Program-made: the position numbers and the translations under genes
The notes under the pieces: model-generated
Told to the model about the DNA's origin: nothing
Databases searched by the model: none
What the model saw: only the letters and a program-made list of their open reading frames with translations
Source of the DNA: SHZI01 sp964384525
GTDB lineage: Bacteria; Pseudomonadota; Gammaproteobacteria; Steroidobacterales; GCA-2729495
Assembly: GCA_964384525.1 (NCBI GenBank)
Contig: CAYLKO010000001.1
Location: forward strand, 1-64,000
Direction: 5' to 3'
Length of the DNA stretch: 64,000 bases
Shown: positions 53,248-61,694 of the stretch, piece by piece
Numbering within the stretch: the first letter of the stretch is position 1
Layout of the letters: each line of letters opens with the position of its first letter

Positions 53248-54399
53248 ATGTCGCAAAAGAACGTACTACTGTTTATCGATTCGCTGGAAAACGGCGGCGC
53301 CCAGCGCCAGATCGTCGTGCTGGCCAATGTGCTTCATCTGCGGGGTTATCAGGTAAATCTCCTGACCTACTACCCCGGCGATCAACTAAGCCAGTTCCTG
53401 GTTTCAGACCGGATCCGACGCACAACGCTCCCCCGACATTCTAAATACGACTTCAGCTATTTTCTGCGCCTTTACCGATATTTTAGAAAGGAGCACCCGG
53501 ACTGCGTGATCAGCTACCTGTCAACCCCCAACTTCTGGGCGCGGTTGGCAGGCCATCTTGCCCGCGTACCCCGGATCATCACCTCGGAGCGAAACATAAA
53601 CCTGGCCCAGCGGCATTTGGCCGCTCTGGGAGAACGCCTGCTGGCGCCGCTGTCCGATGCGATCGTCGTGAATTCACATGAGGGCCGGCAGCGACTCATC
53701 GAGCTTGGGATCGCCGATACCAACCTGCACGTAATCTACAACGGTGTGGATTGCAGCCATTTCTCGCGCCAGCCGGCCGATGCAAGCAACGGGCTGCGCA
53801 CAAGCATGGGAATAGATCGGGATGAGCTGCTGATACTGTTGCCTGGGCGGATGGAGGCACAGAAGAACCACCGGCTGCTGGTGACGGCACTCCTGCGCAT
53901 GGATCCACGTAATGCCCGAATCCGAGTGGCTTTCGCGGGCAACGAATTCGACACGGGGATCAAGCATGAAATCACCGCGCGCATTGCCGCCGGAGGAGCC
54001 ACCGACCAGTTTCTGTTCCTGGGACCACGGGCAGACATGCCACTACTCTACAGTGCCGCCGATCTCGTTGTCCTGCCCTCCTTGTGGGAAGGATTTCCCA
54101 ATGCGGTCATCGAGGCAATGGCCTGTGGCACGCCGGTGATTGTCTCGAACATTTCCGACAATGCGCGGATCGTCGAGCATGGCATCACCGGCTACCTGTT
54201 TGGGAACAATGATGCAGATGATCTGGTTACTGCGCTGAATGCTTTCCGGGCGCTTGGCCCGGATCAGCGTCGCGCGATGGGCAGGCAGGCAGCTGCACAT
54301 ATCGCCACCCTATGCTCAACACAGGTTCTGGGCGATCGCTATGCGGAGTTGATCGAGCTGGCACCTCGGCGCCGACATGGACGCAAAAGCCTGCGCTAG
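53248..54399 (+). CDS. Family 4 glycosyltransferase
   Basis: A GT-B enzyme of 383 residues. N-terminus QKNVLLFIDSLENGGAQRQIV contains the typical GGA(Q/E)R loop; RIITSERNIN, VIYNGVDCSHF, LLPGRMEAQKNHRLL, FLGPRADM and the donor motif PSLWEGFPNAVIEAMACGTPVI follow in order. ATG at 53248 is the natural start. Its stop overlaps the stop of the asparagine-synthase-like gene on the opposite strand by CTAG. Lone plus-strand gene in region B, mirroring the lone plus-strand transferase of region A. Confidence 0.9.
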   Translation: MSQKNVLLFIDSLENGGAQRQIVVLANVLHLRGYQVNLLTYYPGDQLSQFLVSDRIRRTTLPRHSKYDFSYFLRLYRYFRKEHPDCVISYLSTPNFWARLAGHLARVPRIITSERNINLAQRHLAALGERLLAPLSDAIVVNSHEGRQRLIELGIADTNLHVIYNGVDCSHFSRQPADASNGLRTSMGIDRDELLILLPGRMEAQKNHRLLVTALLRMDPRNARIRVAFAGNEFDTGIKHEITARIAAGGATDQFLFLGPRADMPLLYSAADLVVLPSLWEGFPNAVIEAMACGTPVIVSNISDNARIVEHGITGYLFGNNDADDLVTALNAFRALGPDQRRAMGRQAAAHIATLCSTQVLGDRYAELIELAPRRRHGRKSLR

Positions 54400-55952
54400 T
54401 CAGGCGGATAGCGCCTTACGGCTTCCAACCGCAACCACCATCTGCGAATGCGCCTGACGAACTTCAACAAAAAGCGGATATCCGCCAGTCGCCGCCGAAT
54501 GGCTGATCGCTCGTCGGCCTTGCCAGGCGCCGTCGTCGTCGACGGCGGCAACATCTGCTGCGATTCGATGTGATCCTTTGCCAATGTTGGAGCATGCGGC
54601 AACACATTCTCGACAAAGTGGCGGAAACTCCATAGCCATCCTGCCAGATGATAGAGCGGATAAGCTTGGGGCCCGTTGCCTGATCCACGGGTTGTTACAT
54701 CCCGGCACAGGTTCGATACAGCGGCCTCGCTAAAGAGACCCAAATCAGCAAACCACCTGGGATCAAGCGCCTCGCGGACGTGATCACGCAATTCGCCCGC
54801 CATCCATGTCTGGTATGGGCGGTAGTCTGGTGCGGCCGTCGGATAATGCACGATGGGACTGATGGATTTGTCAATTGGACGGTTGGTGCGCGCCCAGGGG
54901 ATGGCGATCAACTCATTGCCAAGCTTCCTGATCACTTCCACATAGACGTCATCAGTACGGGCTGAAGGATGCAGGCCCCACATGTATCCGTATACTTCCG
55001 GCGCAGTGAATGCCTGATATAGCGTGCAGTAATTGTTTATCACACTCATCGCATGCGCAATCAGGCCGCGCATGTACTGGGCCTGTTGCTCAACCTCAAG
55101 AAACGCATAATTCCGCAACACTGCCACCCGCGATTTGAGATGATCCAGGTCGCATTGAAGTTCTTTGACCGCATGGATTGCTATGTCTTGGCGCAGCAGG
55201 CCATTGATGTTGAATGGTCGTAGCGGCCGCAGCTCCAGAACGCTGCTACCGGAAAATTCGCCACGCCCCACGGAATCGCCGTAACTGCCGGCTATGACCA
55301 GCGCGTCTGGCTCCACATTCTCGAACCACGCCATGCGGTGCAAATGTGTCGGCGCACTCAGCGCACCGAGTCTTGTGGCCGCAATCTCGACGTTCTCGAC
55401 AAGATGCTTTGGCTCGAAGTTGACGTATTGCCAGTTGAAGCGGAGGCGATCGGCCACGGCTTTTGCATAGAGTACGTCTCGACTGCCATCAATGCCCCAC
55501 GTGATCGCTGTCGGCACTACGGATATGCGCCCCTGTTCGAGCAATCCCGCCATGCCACCCGCGACAATGCGACTATCGAGCCCTCCTGACAGCAATAGAT
55601 AGATGCTTTTACGGCCACGGCAGACACGGGTCAGCTCGTCTTCAAGACGGTGGAGCAGTTCGCTGGCAATCTGCCCGGGGGTTGCCCAGTGCAGACCGTG
55701 GGACGGCACTTGCGACAAAACCACATCGCCTGCTTCTCCAGTCTGGCTCAACCATGCTTGTCGGCCGACCTGTGAGAGCACGGTGCGATTGCCACAAGCG
55801 TAACCAAATGATGCCAGCGACAATATACCTGCAGCATCCCACGTGAGATCACCACAAGGAATGGCAGATGGGTAGTCATGCGTCCAGGGCGATGATCCCG
55901 CCTGATAGCGTGGTGATTGAAACAGGTGAAGAGAAGTTTCGAGCGTGGACAC
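54396..55952 (-). CDS. Asparagine-synthase-like PP-loop protein without glutaminase domain
   Basis: A 518-residue protein of the AsnB C-terminal superfamily. The PP-loop LLLSGGLDSRI (about 115) binds ATP; AYAKAVADRLR-type and GDSVGRGEF sequences follow (DVLYAKAVADRL, IAGSYGDSVG). Residues 1-100 do not contain the N-terminal catalytic Cys (GCE-type) of class II glutaminases, so if it forms an amide it must take ammonia or an amine from elsewhere. Proteins of this sort are frequent in polysaccharide loci and may amidate uronic acids. GTG at 55952 is the first in-frame start. 63 bp separate it from the ligase gene upstream, same strand. Confidence 0.82.
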   Translation of the reverse strand: MSTLETSLHLFQSPRYQAGSSPWTHDYPSAIPCGDLTWDAAGILSLASFGYACGNRTVLSQVGRQAWLSQTGEAGDVVLSQVPSHGLHWATPGQIASELLHRLEDELTRVCRGRKSIYLLLSGGLDSRIVAGGMAGLLEQGRISVVPTAITWGIDGSRDVLYAKAVADRLRFNWQYVNFEPKHLVENVEIAATRLGALSAPTHLHRMAWFENVEPDALVIAGSYGDSVGRGEFSGSSVLELRPLRPFNINGLLRQDIAIHAVKELQCDLDHLKSRVAVLRNYAFLEVEQQAQYMRGLIAHAMSVINNYCTLYQAFTAPEVYGYMWGLHPSARTDDVYVEVIRKLGNELIAIPWARTNRPIDKSISPIVHYPTAAPDYRPYQTWMAGELRDHVREALDPRWFADLGLFSEAAVSNLCRDVTTRGSGNGPQAYPLYHLAGWLWSFRHFVENVLPHAPTLAKDHIESQQMLPPSTTTAPGKADERSAIRRRLADIRFLLKFVRRIRRWWLRLEAVRRYPPD

Positions 55953-56015
55953 AGTAGCTATCCGTTTATAACGATGCTGCCAAATTTCAGTATCACACCG
56001 GGAATAAACCAGGCT

Positions 56016-57365
56016 TTACACCTGTTTGGCATCAGGTGACATGAAACCACTACTGGGAGACAGGTTGTCCACATCACCGTTGTTCGCATTGCTTATGGCC
56101 GCCTTTCGATTGGCAATGGCCTGTTTTCGGCCTTCTGACAGAAGGTGGAGCTCTGCCACCAGCCATGGAAATACCAGCCAGAACACCTTGTCATAATAGG
56201 AGACCATTGCAGTATCCATGGCAATGATGGAGATACTCACCACCAAAGCCATGGTGTACCGACCAAAATATTCCTTGCTTCGCAAGAAACTGCGCATTGC
56301 GAATAGCTGCTTGACCAGCATCCAGTACATATAAAAGTAGACGACAAACCCCACGGCACCTGTACTGACCAGCACCTCAAGGTAGTTTGAGTGCGAGTAC
56401 GTGCCGATATGCCTCCCGATTCCTCCACCATCTGCAAGACGGAAATTATCCAGTCCAATCCCAAGTATCGGGTTATGAATGGCAAGATCTATGGCTCGCT
56501 CGCTCAGCCATAGCCGCCCTTGAACACTGGTGTCCGTACTGGCTATGCCACCATCAAAGAAAGCCATGGCACGGTTTATTCTGAACCAGAATTCCGAATT
56601 CATGAGATAGGTGATGCTGATGGGAATGATCGCACCGATAGCAATGACTGCGCCGATAAATGATTTGCCGCCAATCTTGATGGAGCGATAAAGGTAAGCC
56701 GCGCAAACCAACCCTCCGCCGAGCAGCACGCCCCCGATCATGGCTTTCCGGGATCCTGTCTGGAGCAACATGATGAATATCATTGTCGCTGCAGCCAGAA
56801 AGACGACTTTGAAGACCAGGCGACGCGACGTAATGGCATTTACAAGTGTCAGCACCAAGGTGACTGACAGAATGAAGCCAAAGGTATTGGCATTCCCAAG
56901 TGTGCCGTACACACGGCCATCAAAGTCGGTAAATGGCGCGGGGTTTACAAATACCACTACCGATGACAACAGCGTCGACCCAATAAGTGCCACGATGTAA
57001 AACATCGTCGAGCGATGCCAAATCATGAAATTCGTGACTATAAACCCCACCACAACCACCTGAGCAAGCGTTTGGGCGCGGTAAAGCGCCAGCTGTGGAT
57101 CTTCAGCGACAAGACACGAAGTGAAGGCCAGCGCAAACCATGCAAGCCATATTTTGTATATCGCCGGTATGACGATCTTTTTACTGGTCACCGCCATAAA
57201 GACAAAGGACAGGCCAAGTATCACGCCAGCTGCTTTGGCTGCAAGGGTCAGATTTTCGCGATAGGACAACAGCACCACGGTCCCGATATAGATGGCAGTC
57301 AGCAGCTGGTATATCGCGCCCAACCGATTCCGTGGCAGATTTCTCTCTGAACTTTCCGGAGTCAC
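56016..57365 (-). CDS. O-antigen ligase / Wzy-type polymerase family protein
   Basis: A 449-residue inner-membrane protein with ten or more helices. A large periplasmic loop at about 265-330 contains GRLWLSERAIDLAIHNPILGIGLDNF and YSHSNYLEVLVSTGAVGF, a clear match to the HxNxxxE signature of Wzy_C/O-antigen ligases. The C-terminus (about 400-449) is hydrophilic. GTG at 57365. It lies 46 bp from the flippase gene upstream, indicating a second assembly machine in the window besides the one at 20298-23138. Confidence 0.9.
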   Translation of the reverse strand: MTPESSERNLPRNRLGAIYQLLTAIYIGTVVLLSYRENLTLAAKAAGVILGLSFVFMAVTSKKIVIPAIYKIWLAWFALAFTSCLVAEDPQLALYRAQTLAQVVVVGFIVTNFMIWHRSTMFYIVALIGSTLLSSVVVFVNPAPFTDFDGRVYGTLGNANTFGFILSVTLVLTLVNAITSRRLVFKVVFLAAATMIFIMLLQTGSRKAMIGGVLLGGGLVCAAYLYRSIKIGGKSFIGAVIAIGAIIPISITYLMNSEFWFRINRAMAFFDGGIASTDTSVQGRLWLSERAIDLAIHNPILGIGLDNFRLADGGGIGRHIGTYSHSNYLEVLVSTGAVGFVVYFYMYWMLVKQLFAMRSFLRSKEYFGRYTMALVVSISIIAMDTAMVSYYDKVFWLVFPWLVAELHLLSEGRKQAIANRKAAISNANNGDVDNLSPSSGFMSPDAKQV

Positions 57366-57411
57366 TTGATAGGGCGTCCTGCGGTATGGAAATCAATCAT
57401 CGACAATATCG

Positions 57412-58845
57412 TCAACCAACAACCTGGCGCTCGTCTCGCCGCCAGAACCTGATCAGTGGCCTGAAAAACAGAAGAGCCGCAGTCAGATTGGCAGCCACCG
57501 AGACCATGAGCCAGACCCAATGGGCTGCAGCTGAATACTGGGCCCCCATAACCAGTATGCCATTCAGCATCAGCACCATTACGGTACCTTTTGAGGCCAG
57601 ACGGATACTGCTTGCAGCGTGCTTTGTATTGATGCCAAGACCTCGCCATGCGAGATGGAACTGCAGCAACGCATTGAAAAGCTGCATGGAAACCAATGCG
57701 ATGCACGCGCCAATCAGTCCATACGACGCGCCAATCCATACGGCAGGAATGAAGAATAAAGCATTTATCATCTTCCGTCGGGCTGTCTGATGCACCTGCC
57801 CCAAAGCACGATTCAGTGCGTCACTTATGCGGATAATGGTTACGAACCCGGCACCAAGACACAGCACCTGGAACACTGTCGTGGTGGCCCGCCAGCGCTC
57901 TCCGAATGCAAGGCGGACGATCTCATCGCCATTGGCCGCGAGGAATATTCCAACGCCGAACATGAATACGAAGCAGTTTGTAACCAAGCTCAGCCATGTT
58001 GCAATCAACTTTTCGCGATCCTCGCGCATCCGGGCCATCACCGGGAAGAACACATTGTCGATCACGTCACAAAAATAACGGCCAGGCAGCATCGCGACCG
58101 CCATCACGTGATATTGACCCAACGCATCCGCTCCCAGACGCCGCCCAACAATGAACCGGTCGCCCTGCACGATCACATAATTCCAGATCTTCTCCTTGGT
58201 AATGCCGAGGCCGAAGGCCAGCATTTCCTTTAGTGCGGCAACGGAAAAGGATGGCTCATGACTGCCTCGCGTAATGAGGCAGAGTATGGTGGTCTTGATG
58301 GTCCACTGCAGTAGCGTTGCCGTGACCAGAGCCCAGACACCGTAACCAAGCAGCGCAAGTATGACTGCAGGCAGCGCGTAACCAACAACCTGTGACGTCA
58401 AATTGATCTTCATCAAGGTCGCGAACTTCAGCTCACGCTGGAGCAGCGCCTCGGGCACACGCGCAATACCCATCAGTACAAATACACCGCCGAGTGCGAT
58501 CAGAACAGGTTGCAGGTCGGCCATTGCCACGAGGCCTGACACTGGCGATGACACCAGTGCCAGCACAATGAAGAGAAAGATTCCGATCATGATCGACGTG
58601 AACCATGCAGTGCCGACGAAGTCACGATCCAGTTGTTGTCGGTGAATCACTGCAGCGGAGGCGCCCGCTTCCGACAGCAGTTGGCACAGATCGATCACGA
58701 TATAGGCAGCCGCCACGAGGCCGAAGGCCTGCGGATCGAGCATGCGCGCCAGTAGCGCAAGAACCAGCAATTGCAGGACAACCTGCAGACCAAGCGATGC
58801 ACCTTGCCATGATAGGCCGGATCTGACGGCAGCATGCGACACCAT
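57412..58845 (-). CDS. Lipopolysaccharide/exopolysaccharide flippase (WzxC-like)
   Basis: A 477-residue MOP-superfamily protein with about 12-14 helices. Family features: RSGLSWQGASLGLQVVLQLLVLALLARML start region, GEAGASAAVIHRQQL-like segment (SEAGASAAVIHRQQLD) which is a WzxC signature, and FGLGITKEKIWNYVIVQGDRFIVGR near the middle. ATG at 58845 follows GGTAGGG; the frame is open to 58866, beyond the upstream stop. The gene begins 2 bp after the stop of the TIM-barrel-like protein gene and is 46 bp upstream of the ligase gene. Confidence 0.88.
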   Translation of the reverse strand: MVSHAAVRSGLSWQGASLGLQVVLQLLVLALLARMLDPQAFGLVAAAYIVIDLCQLLSEAGASAAVIHRQQLDRDFVGTAWFTSIMIGIFLFIVLALVSSPVSGLVAMADLQPVLIALGGVFVLMGIARVPEALLQRELKFATLMKINLTSQVVGYALPAVILALLGYGVWALVTATLLQWTIKTTILCLITRGSHEPSFSVAALKEMLAFGLGITKEKIWNYVIVQGDRFIVGRRLGADALGQYHVMAVAMLPGRYFCDVIDNVFFPVMARMREDREKLIATWLSLVTNCFVFMFGVGIFLAANGDEIVRLAFGERWRATTTVFQVLCLGAGFVTIIRISDALNRALGQVHQTARRKMINALFFIPAVWIGASYGLIGACIALVSMQLFNALLQFHLAWRGLGINTKHAASSIRLASKGTVMVLMLNGILVMGAQYSAAAHWVWLMVSVAANLTAALLFFRPLIRFWRRDERQVVG

Positions 58846-58847
58846 CC

Positions 58848-60998
58848 CTACCACCACCCCGTGCAATCAGGCCGTAGTGAATCGAGTGCGGCGCGATAAT
58901 GCCGGCACTGTTCAGCCGTAATCAGATCTCCAGATGCTGATCGTGCGCAGTAACGCAGTGCTGCATGATCCGCGATTCCTTGCACGAACGCCTCCCAGCG
59001 CCGACTCGTGACAAAGCCTGCACCGTTCCTGCCCTCGTAGACTACCGACCAGTCCGGACGTGAGCCGTCGAAGTCGCTCCAGGCGCTCGACTTTTCCGTA
59101 TCACTGAACGACCAGAAGCCCATGCCATGGGCGCCTTCGTCGAAGGCCAGACGTCCGAGGTCTCTGTAACATGCCGGCAGTGCGGAGCGTGCCGGTTCCG
59201 GCGGGTTCGCATACAGCCATAGTTCCGCCTTGGTATTCGCCTCGTTACCCAGTATTTCCCGCGTGCGCGCAAATGCTTCTCCGGCACGTGGCTGCCAGTA
59301 ATCTATTCGGCCCCGCAAGGAGCGCAGGCGCCAGACAGTCGATGTCTCGAGGGCGCGACCAGCAATCGGATTTGCATAGAAGCGCAGTGCCGGCTGAATT
59401 GAGTGCAGGGTGTCGATTACATCAGCCAGCTGGTCGAGCTGTGTCCCGTGGGGCTCGTCGAGTGGATAGAGCGCCCAGTCGTCCATACCGTACCCCGCCT
59501 CGCGCACAGTCGTTGCGAGCACGGTCAGCCACTTTTCAAGGCGTCCGTGTGTCACTTGATCGTCATTCATCGTGGCGAGTCGCTGCCAGCCGTCTGCACC
59601 AAGAAACAGCAGCACCAGGCCGCGGCCGCGATACAGTGCGAGGGTTTTACGCAGTGCCTGGGTGCGCGCGGGCCAGTCATTTTCTGCGAAGGGTTGCGGC
59701 AGACTGCTTGGATGAACCTCGAAGAGGTTTACGCCCGCCGCACTGAGGCGGGTGGCGGTCTCCTGGGCGTTGGCTGGTGACCAAATCGGAGCATCGCTTG
59801 GATAGGTCCAGACCAACACCCGTGGCTTGTCGGCAACCGTCGGCCGGATATGGTCCTGCAGGTGCACCTCAACGGTCAGTGTCTGCGCCCAGCCAGTGTC
59901 GTCGCCTACACGCCAACGTCGCACTCCTGACGGTGCACCTTTTGGCTCACTGATGAAAGCAAACGCAAGGGAATGTGGCTCAAGGACGATCTCTTCACCG
60001 GCCACTACCGGTTCATCGATGACATCGTAGACCACACGACCATTGGCGGCGAGCCCCGCTGACAGCCTTTGAATCCTTGTCGCCGTCACCGGGCCTGACA
60101 GTGCCTCAATCGTAAACCGACGTGGTACCGCAGCGGGATTGGTCAGACCAATGACAAAACGTCCGCCCATGTCCGGCAGAGTTTGCAAGCGGAGATATGC
60201 TGCCGTGAGTGGCCGATCAAGAGACTGCCACGGTGCGGCCAGTCCGGCATGACTGGCTGTGCCGCTGAGGATATCCAACGTATTGCCGAGAGTCCTGAGA
60301 CCGGCCTGTAACAGACCCGCCTCCAGACGCTGCGTACTATCAGCGCACGGATCATGGATGTTGGCAGGCGATTTCTGCACTTGAAGCCTTGCATCGCCAC
60401 TCACTGCCGCCGTTGCCAACGTAATCTCGTCAAGCATGACAAAGGCACCGTCGGCGTGGATCACCACCTGCAATTGCTTTTCGCCACAGCCCATGAAGGG
60501 CACCACAAGGTCCACGACATTGCCGTCAGCAGCATCGTTTGCGGCATGCACAAGACTGCCGGTATGCCGCCATGCTGAGGAGAGGCGGCTGCCACAGTAA
60601 ATATCCATGCGTCGTGGCGGCATCACATCTGCACGTGATTGGTATGCGCTGCGCAGAACCAGCGTATAGGCCGTATCGGCCCCGGTGGTGGCTTCGATGG
60701 TCACGGCAACTGGCGTCTGGTTGACCCACCCAACCGATCCGCGTCGCGTCCAGATTGGAGATCGCTGGTAAATTCCGTCCGTAAGCTGCGCGCCATCGTC
60801 TTTATCACGTGTCGGTGCATAGTTTGGCGCAGGATCCAGTGCAAGGACCTTCAACGGCAGGCTGCCAGCAGCCTCAGCGTCAGGCAATGCAGGACCACCG
60901 CACGCGAGCAGCGTGGCCACCGCCAGTGCGGGAATGCGGGAATCGGGTATGGGTGCCCGGATCACACCATGGGGTGAGCGAGAAAAAGGGCGGATCAT
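58848..60998 (-). CDS. Exported TIM-barrel-like protein of a polysaccharide locus (glycosidase-like, DUF4091 type)
   Basis: A 716-residue protein, probably a lipoprotein (ALAVATLLACGG; lipobox Cys near residue 33). Residues about 40-370 are beta-rich and resemble carbohydrate-binding or sandwich domains. Residues about 385-690 look like a TIM barrel with a glycosidase-like pattern: VLVWTYPSDAP, FEVHPSSLPQPF, DDWALYPLDEPHGTQ (Asp-Glu-Pro), GMGFWSFSDT. This layout recalls DUF4091-type glycoside hydrolase-like proteins in exosortase loci. Catalytic residues are not confirmed. ATG at 60998 follows no strong ribosome binding site. It is the first gene of the operon that contains the second flippase and ligase. 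Confidence 0.72.
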   Translation of the reverse strand: MIRPFSRSPHGVIRAPIPDSRIPALAVATLLACGGPALPDAEAAGSLPLKVLALDPAPNYAPTRDKDDGAQLTDGIYQRSPIWTRRGSVGWVNQTPVAVTIEATTGADTAYTLVLRSAYQSRADVMPPRRMDIYCGSRLSSAWRHTGSLVHAANDAADGNVVDLVVPFMGCGEKQLQVVIHADGAFVMLDEITLATAAVSGDARLQVQKSPANIHDPCADSTQRLEAGLLQAGLRTLGNTLDILSGTASHAGLAAPWQSLDRPLTAAYLRLQTLPDMGGRFVIGLTNPAAVPRRFTIEALSGPVTATRIQRLSAGLAANGRVVYDVIDEPVVAGEEIVLEPHSLAFAFISEPKGAPSGVRRWRVGDDTGWAQTLTVEVHLQDHIRPTVADKPRVLVWTYPSDAPIWSPANAQETATRLSAAGVNLFEVHPSSLPQPFAENDWPARTQALRKTLALYRGRGLVLLFLGADGWQRLATMNDDQVTHGRLEKWLTVLATTVREAGYGMDDWALYPLDEPHGTQLDQLADVIDTLHSIQPALRFYANPIAGRALETSTVWRLRSLRGRIDYWQPRAGEAFARTREILGNEANTKAELWLYANPPEPARSALPACYRDLGRLAFDEGAHGMGFWSFSDTEKSSAWSDFDGSRPDWSVVYEGRNGAGFVTSRRWEAFVQGIADHAALRYCARSASGDLITAEQCRHYRAALDSLRPDCTGWW

Positions 60999-61211
60999 CT
61001 GCTACCTGCCAGCGGGTCGGAAGCGGTATTTGACCGTATCCGCATGGCTGACAGTAGCTAACCGGTCATGAATCTTCCCCTACGGATTTGTTACGAAGCG
61101 CAGTTCGATCTCGCCAGCAGCAGACTCAGCTTCCCGGGCTATGTGATTCTGCGTTCAGCTTTCCTGACACAGGTAGTGGCAAGATACCGAAACTTGGCAA
61201 AGGAATACGAC

Positions 61212-61622
61212 ATGAAACCTGGACTCGCATCAGCCCTGACCGCCATCTTGATCCTGGGAGGCTGCACCATGACACCACAGACCGCATCGCTGCAGGGCGA
61301 GGAATGGGTGATAGAGGATATCGCCAGCACGGGCGTGATCGACAACAGTCATGCCGCGCTGCTGTTTCTTCCGGACGGCCGGCTGGCTGGCAGCGCCACC
61401 TGCAACCGCATCATCGGCAGCTACGAAGCCCGGGGGCCGAAGCTCAGCATCAAACCGGTTGGAACCACGATGATGGCCTGCCCCGAAGCACTGATGAACC
61501 AGGAGCGCAAGTTGCTGGATCTGTTACCTGCGATCGAAAGCTACCGCATCGATGACACCGGTGCGCTGGTGCTGAGCACGGCAGATGGCAGGACGATCGT
61601 GGCCCGGCAACAAATCAGGTAA
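61212..61622 (+). CDS. META-domain lipoprotein (HslJ-like)
   Basis: A 136-residue lipoprotein: signal peptide MKPGLASALTAILILGGCTM with Cys18 for lipidation, then one META domain with LQGEEWVIEDI, FLPDGRLAGSATCNRIIGSYE (conserved Cys/Asn segment) and PVGTTMMACPEALMNQE. E. coli HslJ has the same domain and contributes to novobiocin resistance; here function is unknown. ATG at 61212 is preceded by AAGGA. The frame is open to 61068 without homologous sequence. It follows a 213-bp spacer from the divergent operon. Confidence 0.88.
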   Translation: MKPGLASALTAILILGGCTMTPQTASLQGEEWVIEDIASTGVIDNSHAALLFLPDGRLAGSATCNRIIGSYEARGPKLSIKPVGTTMMACPEALMNQERKLLDLLPAIESYRIDDTGALVLSTADGRTIVARQQIR

Positions 61623-61694
61623 TCGAGATATTGCGGTTGCACCAAGCCGGTGCCCGGAGGCAACATCACTCCATGCAATGGAGGGGGTGATGCC

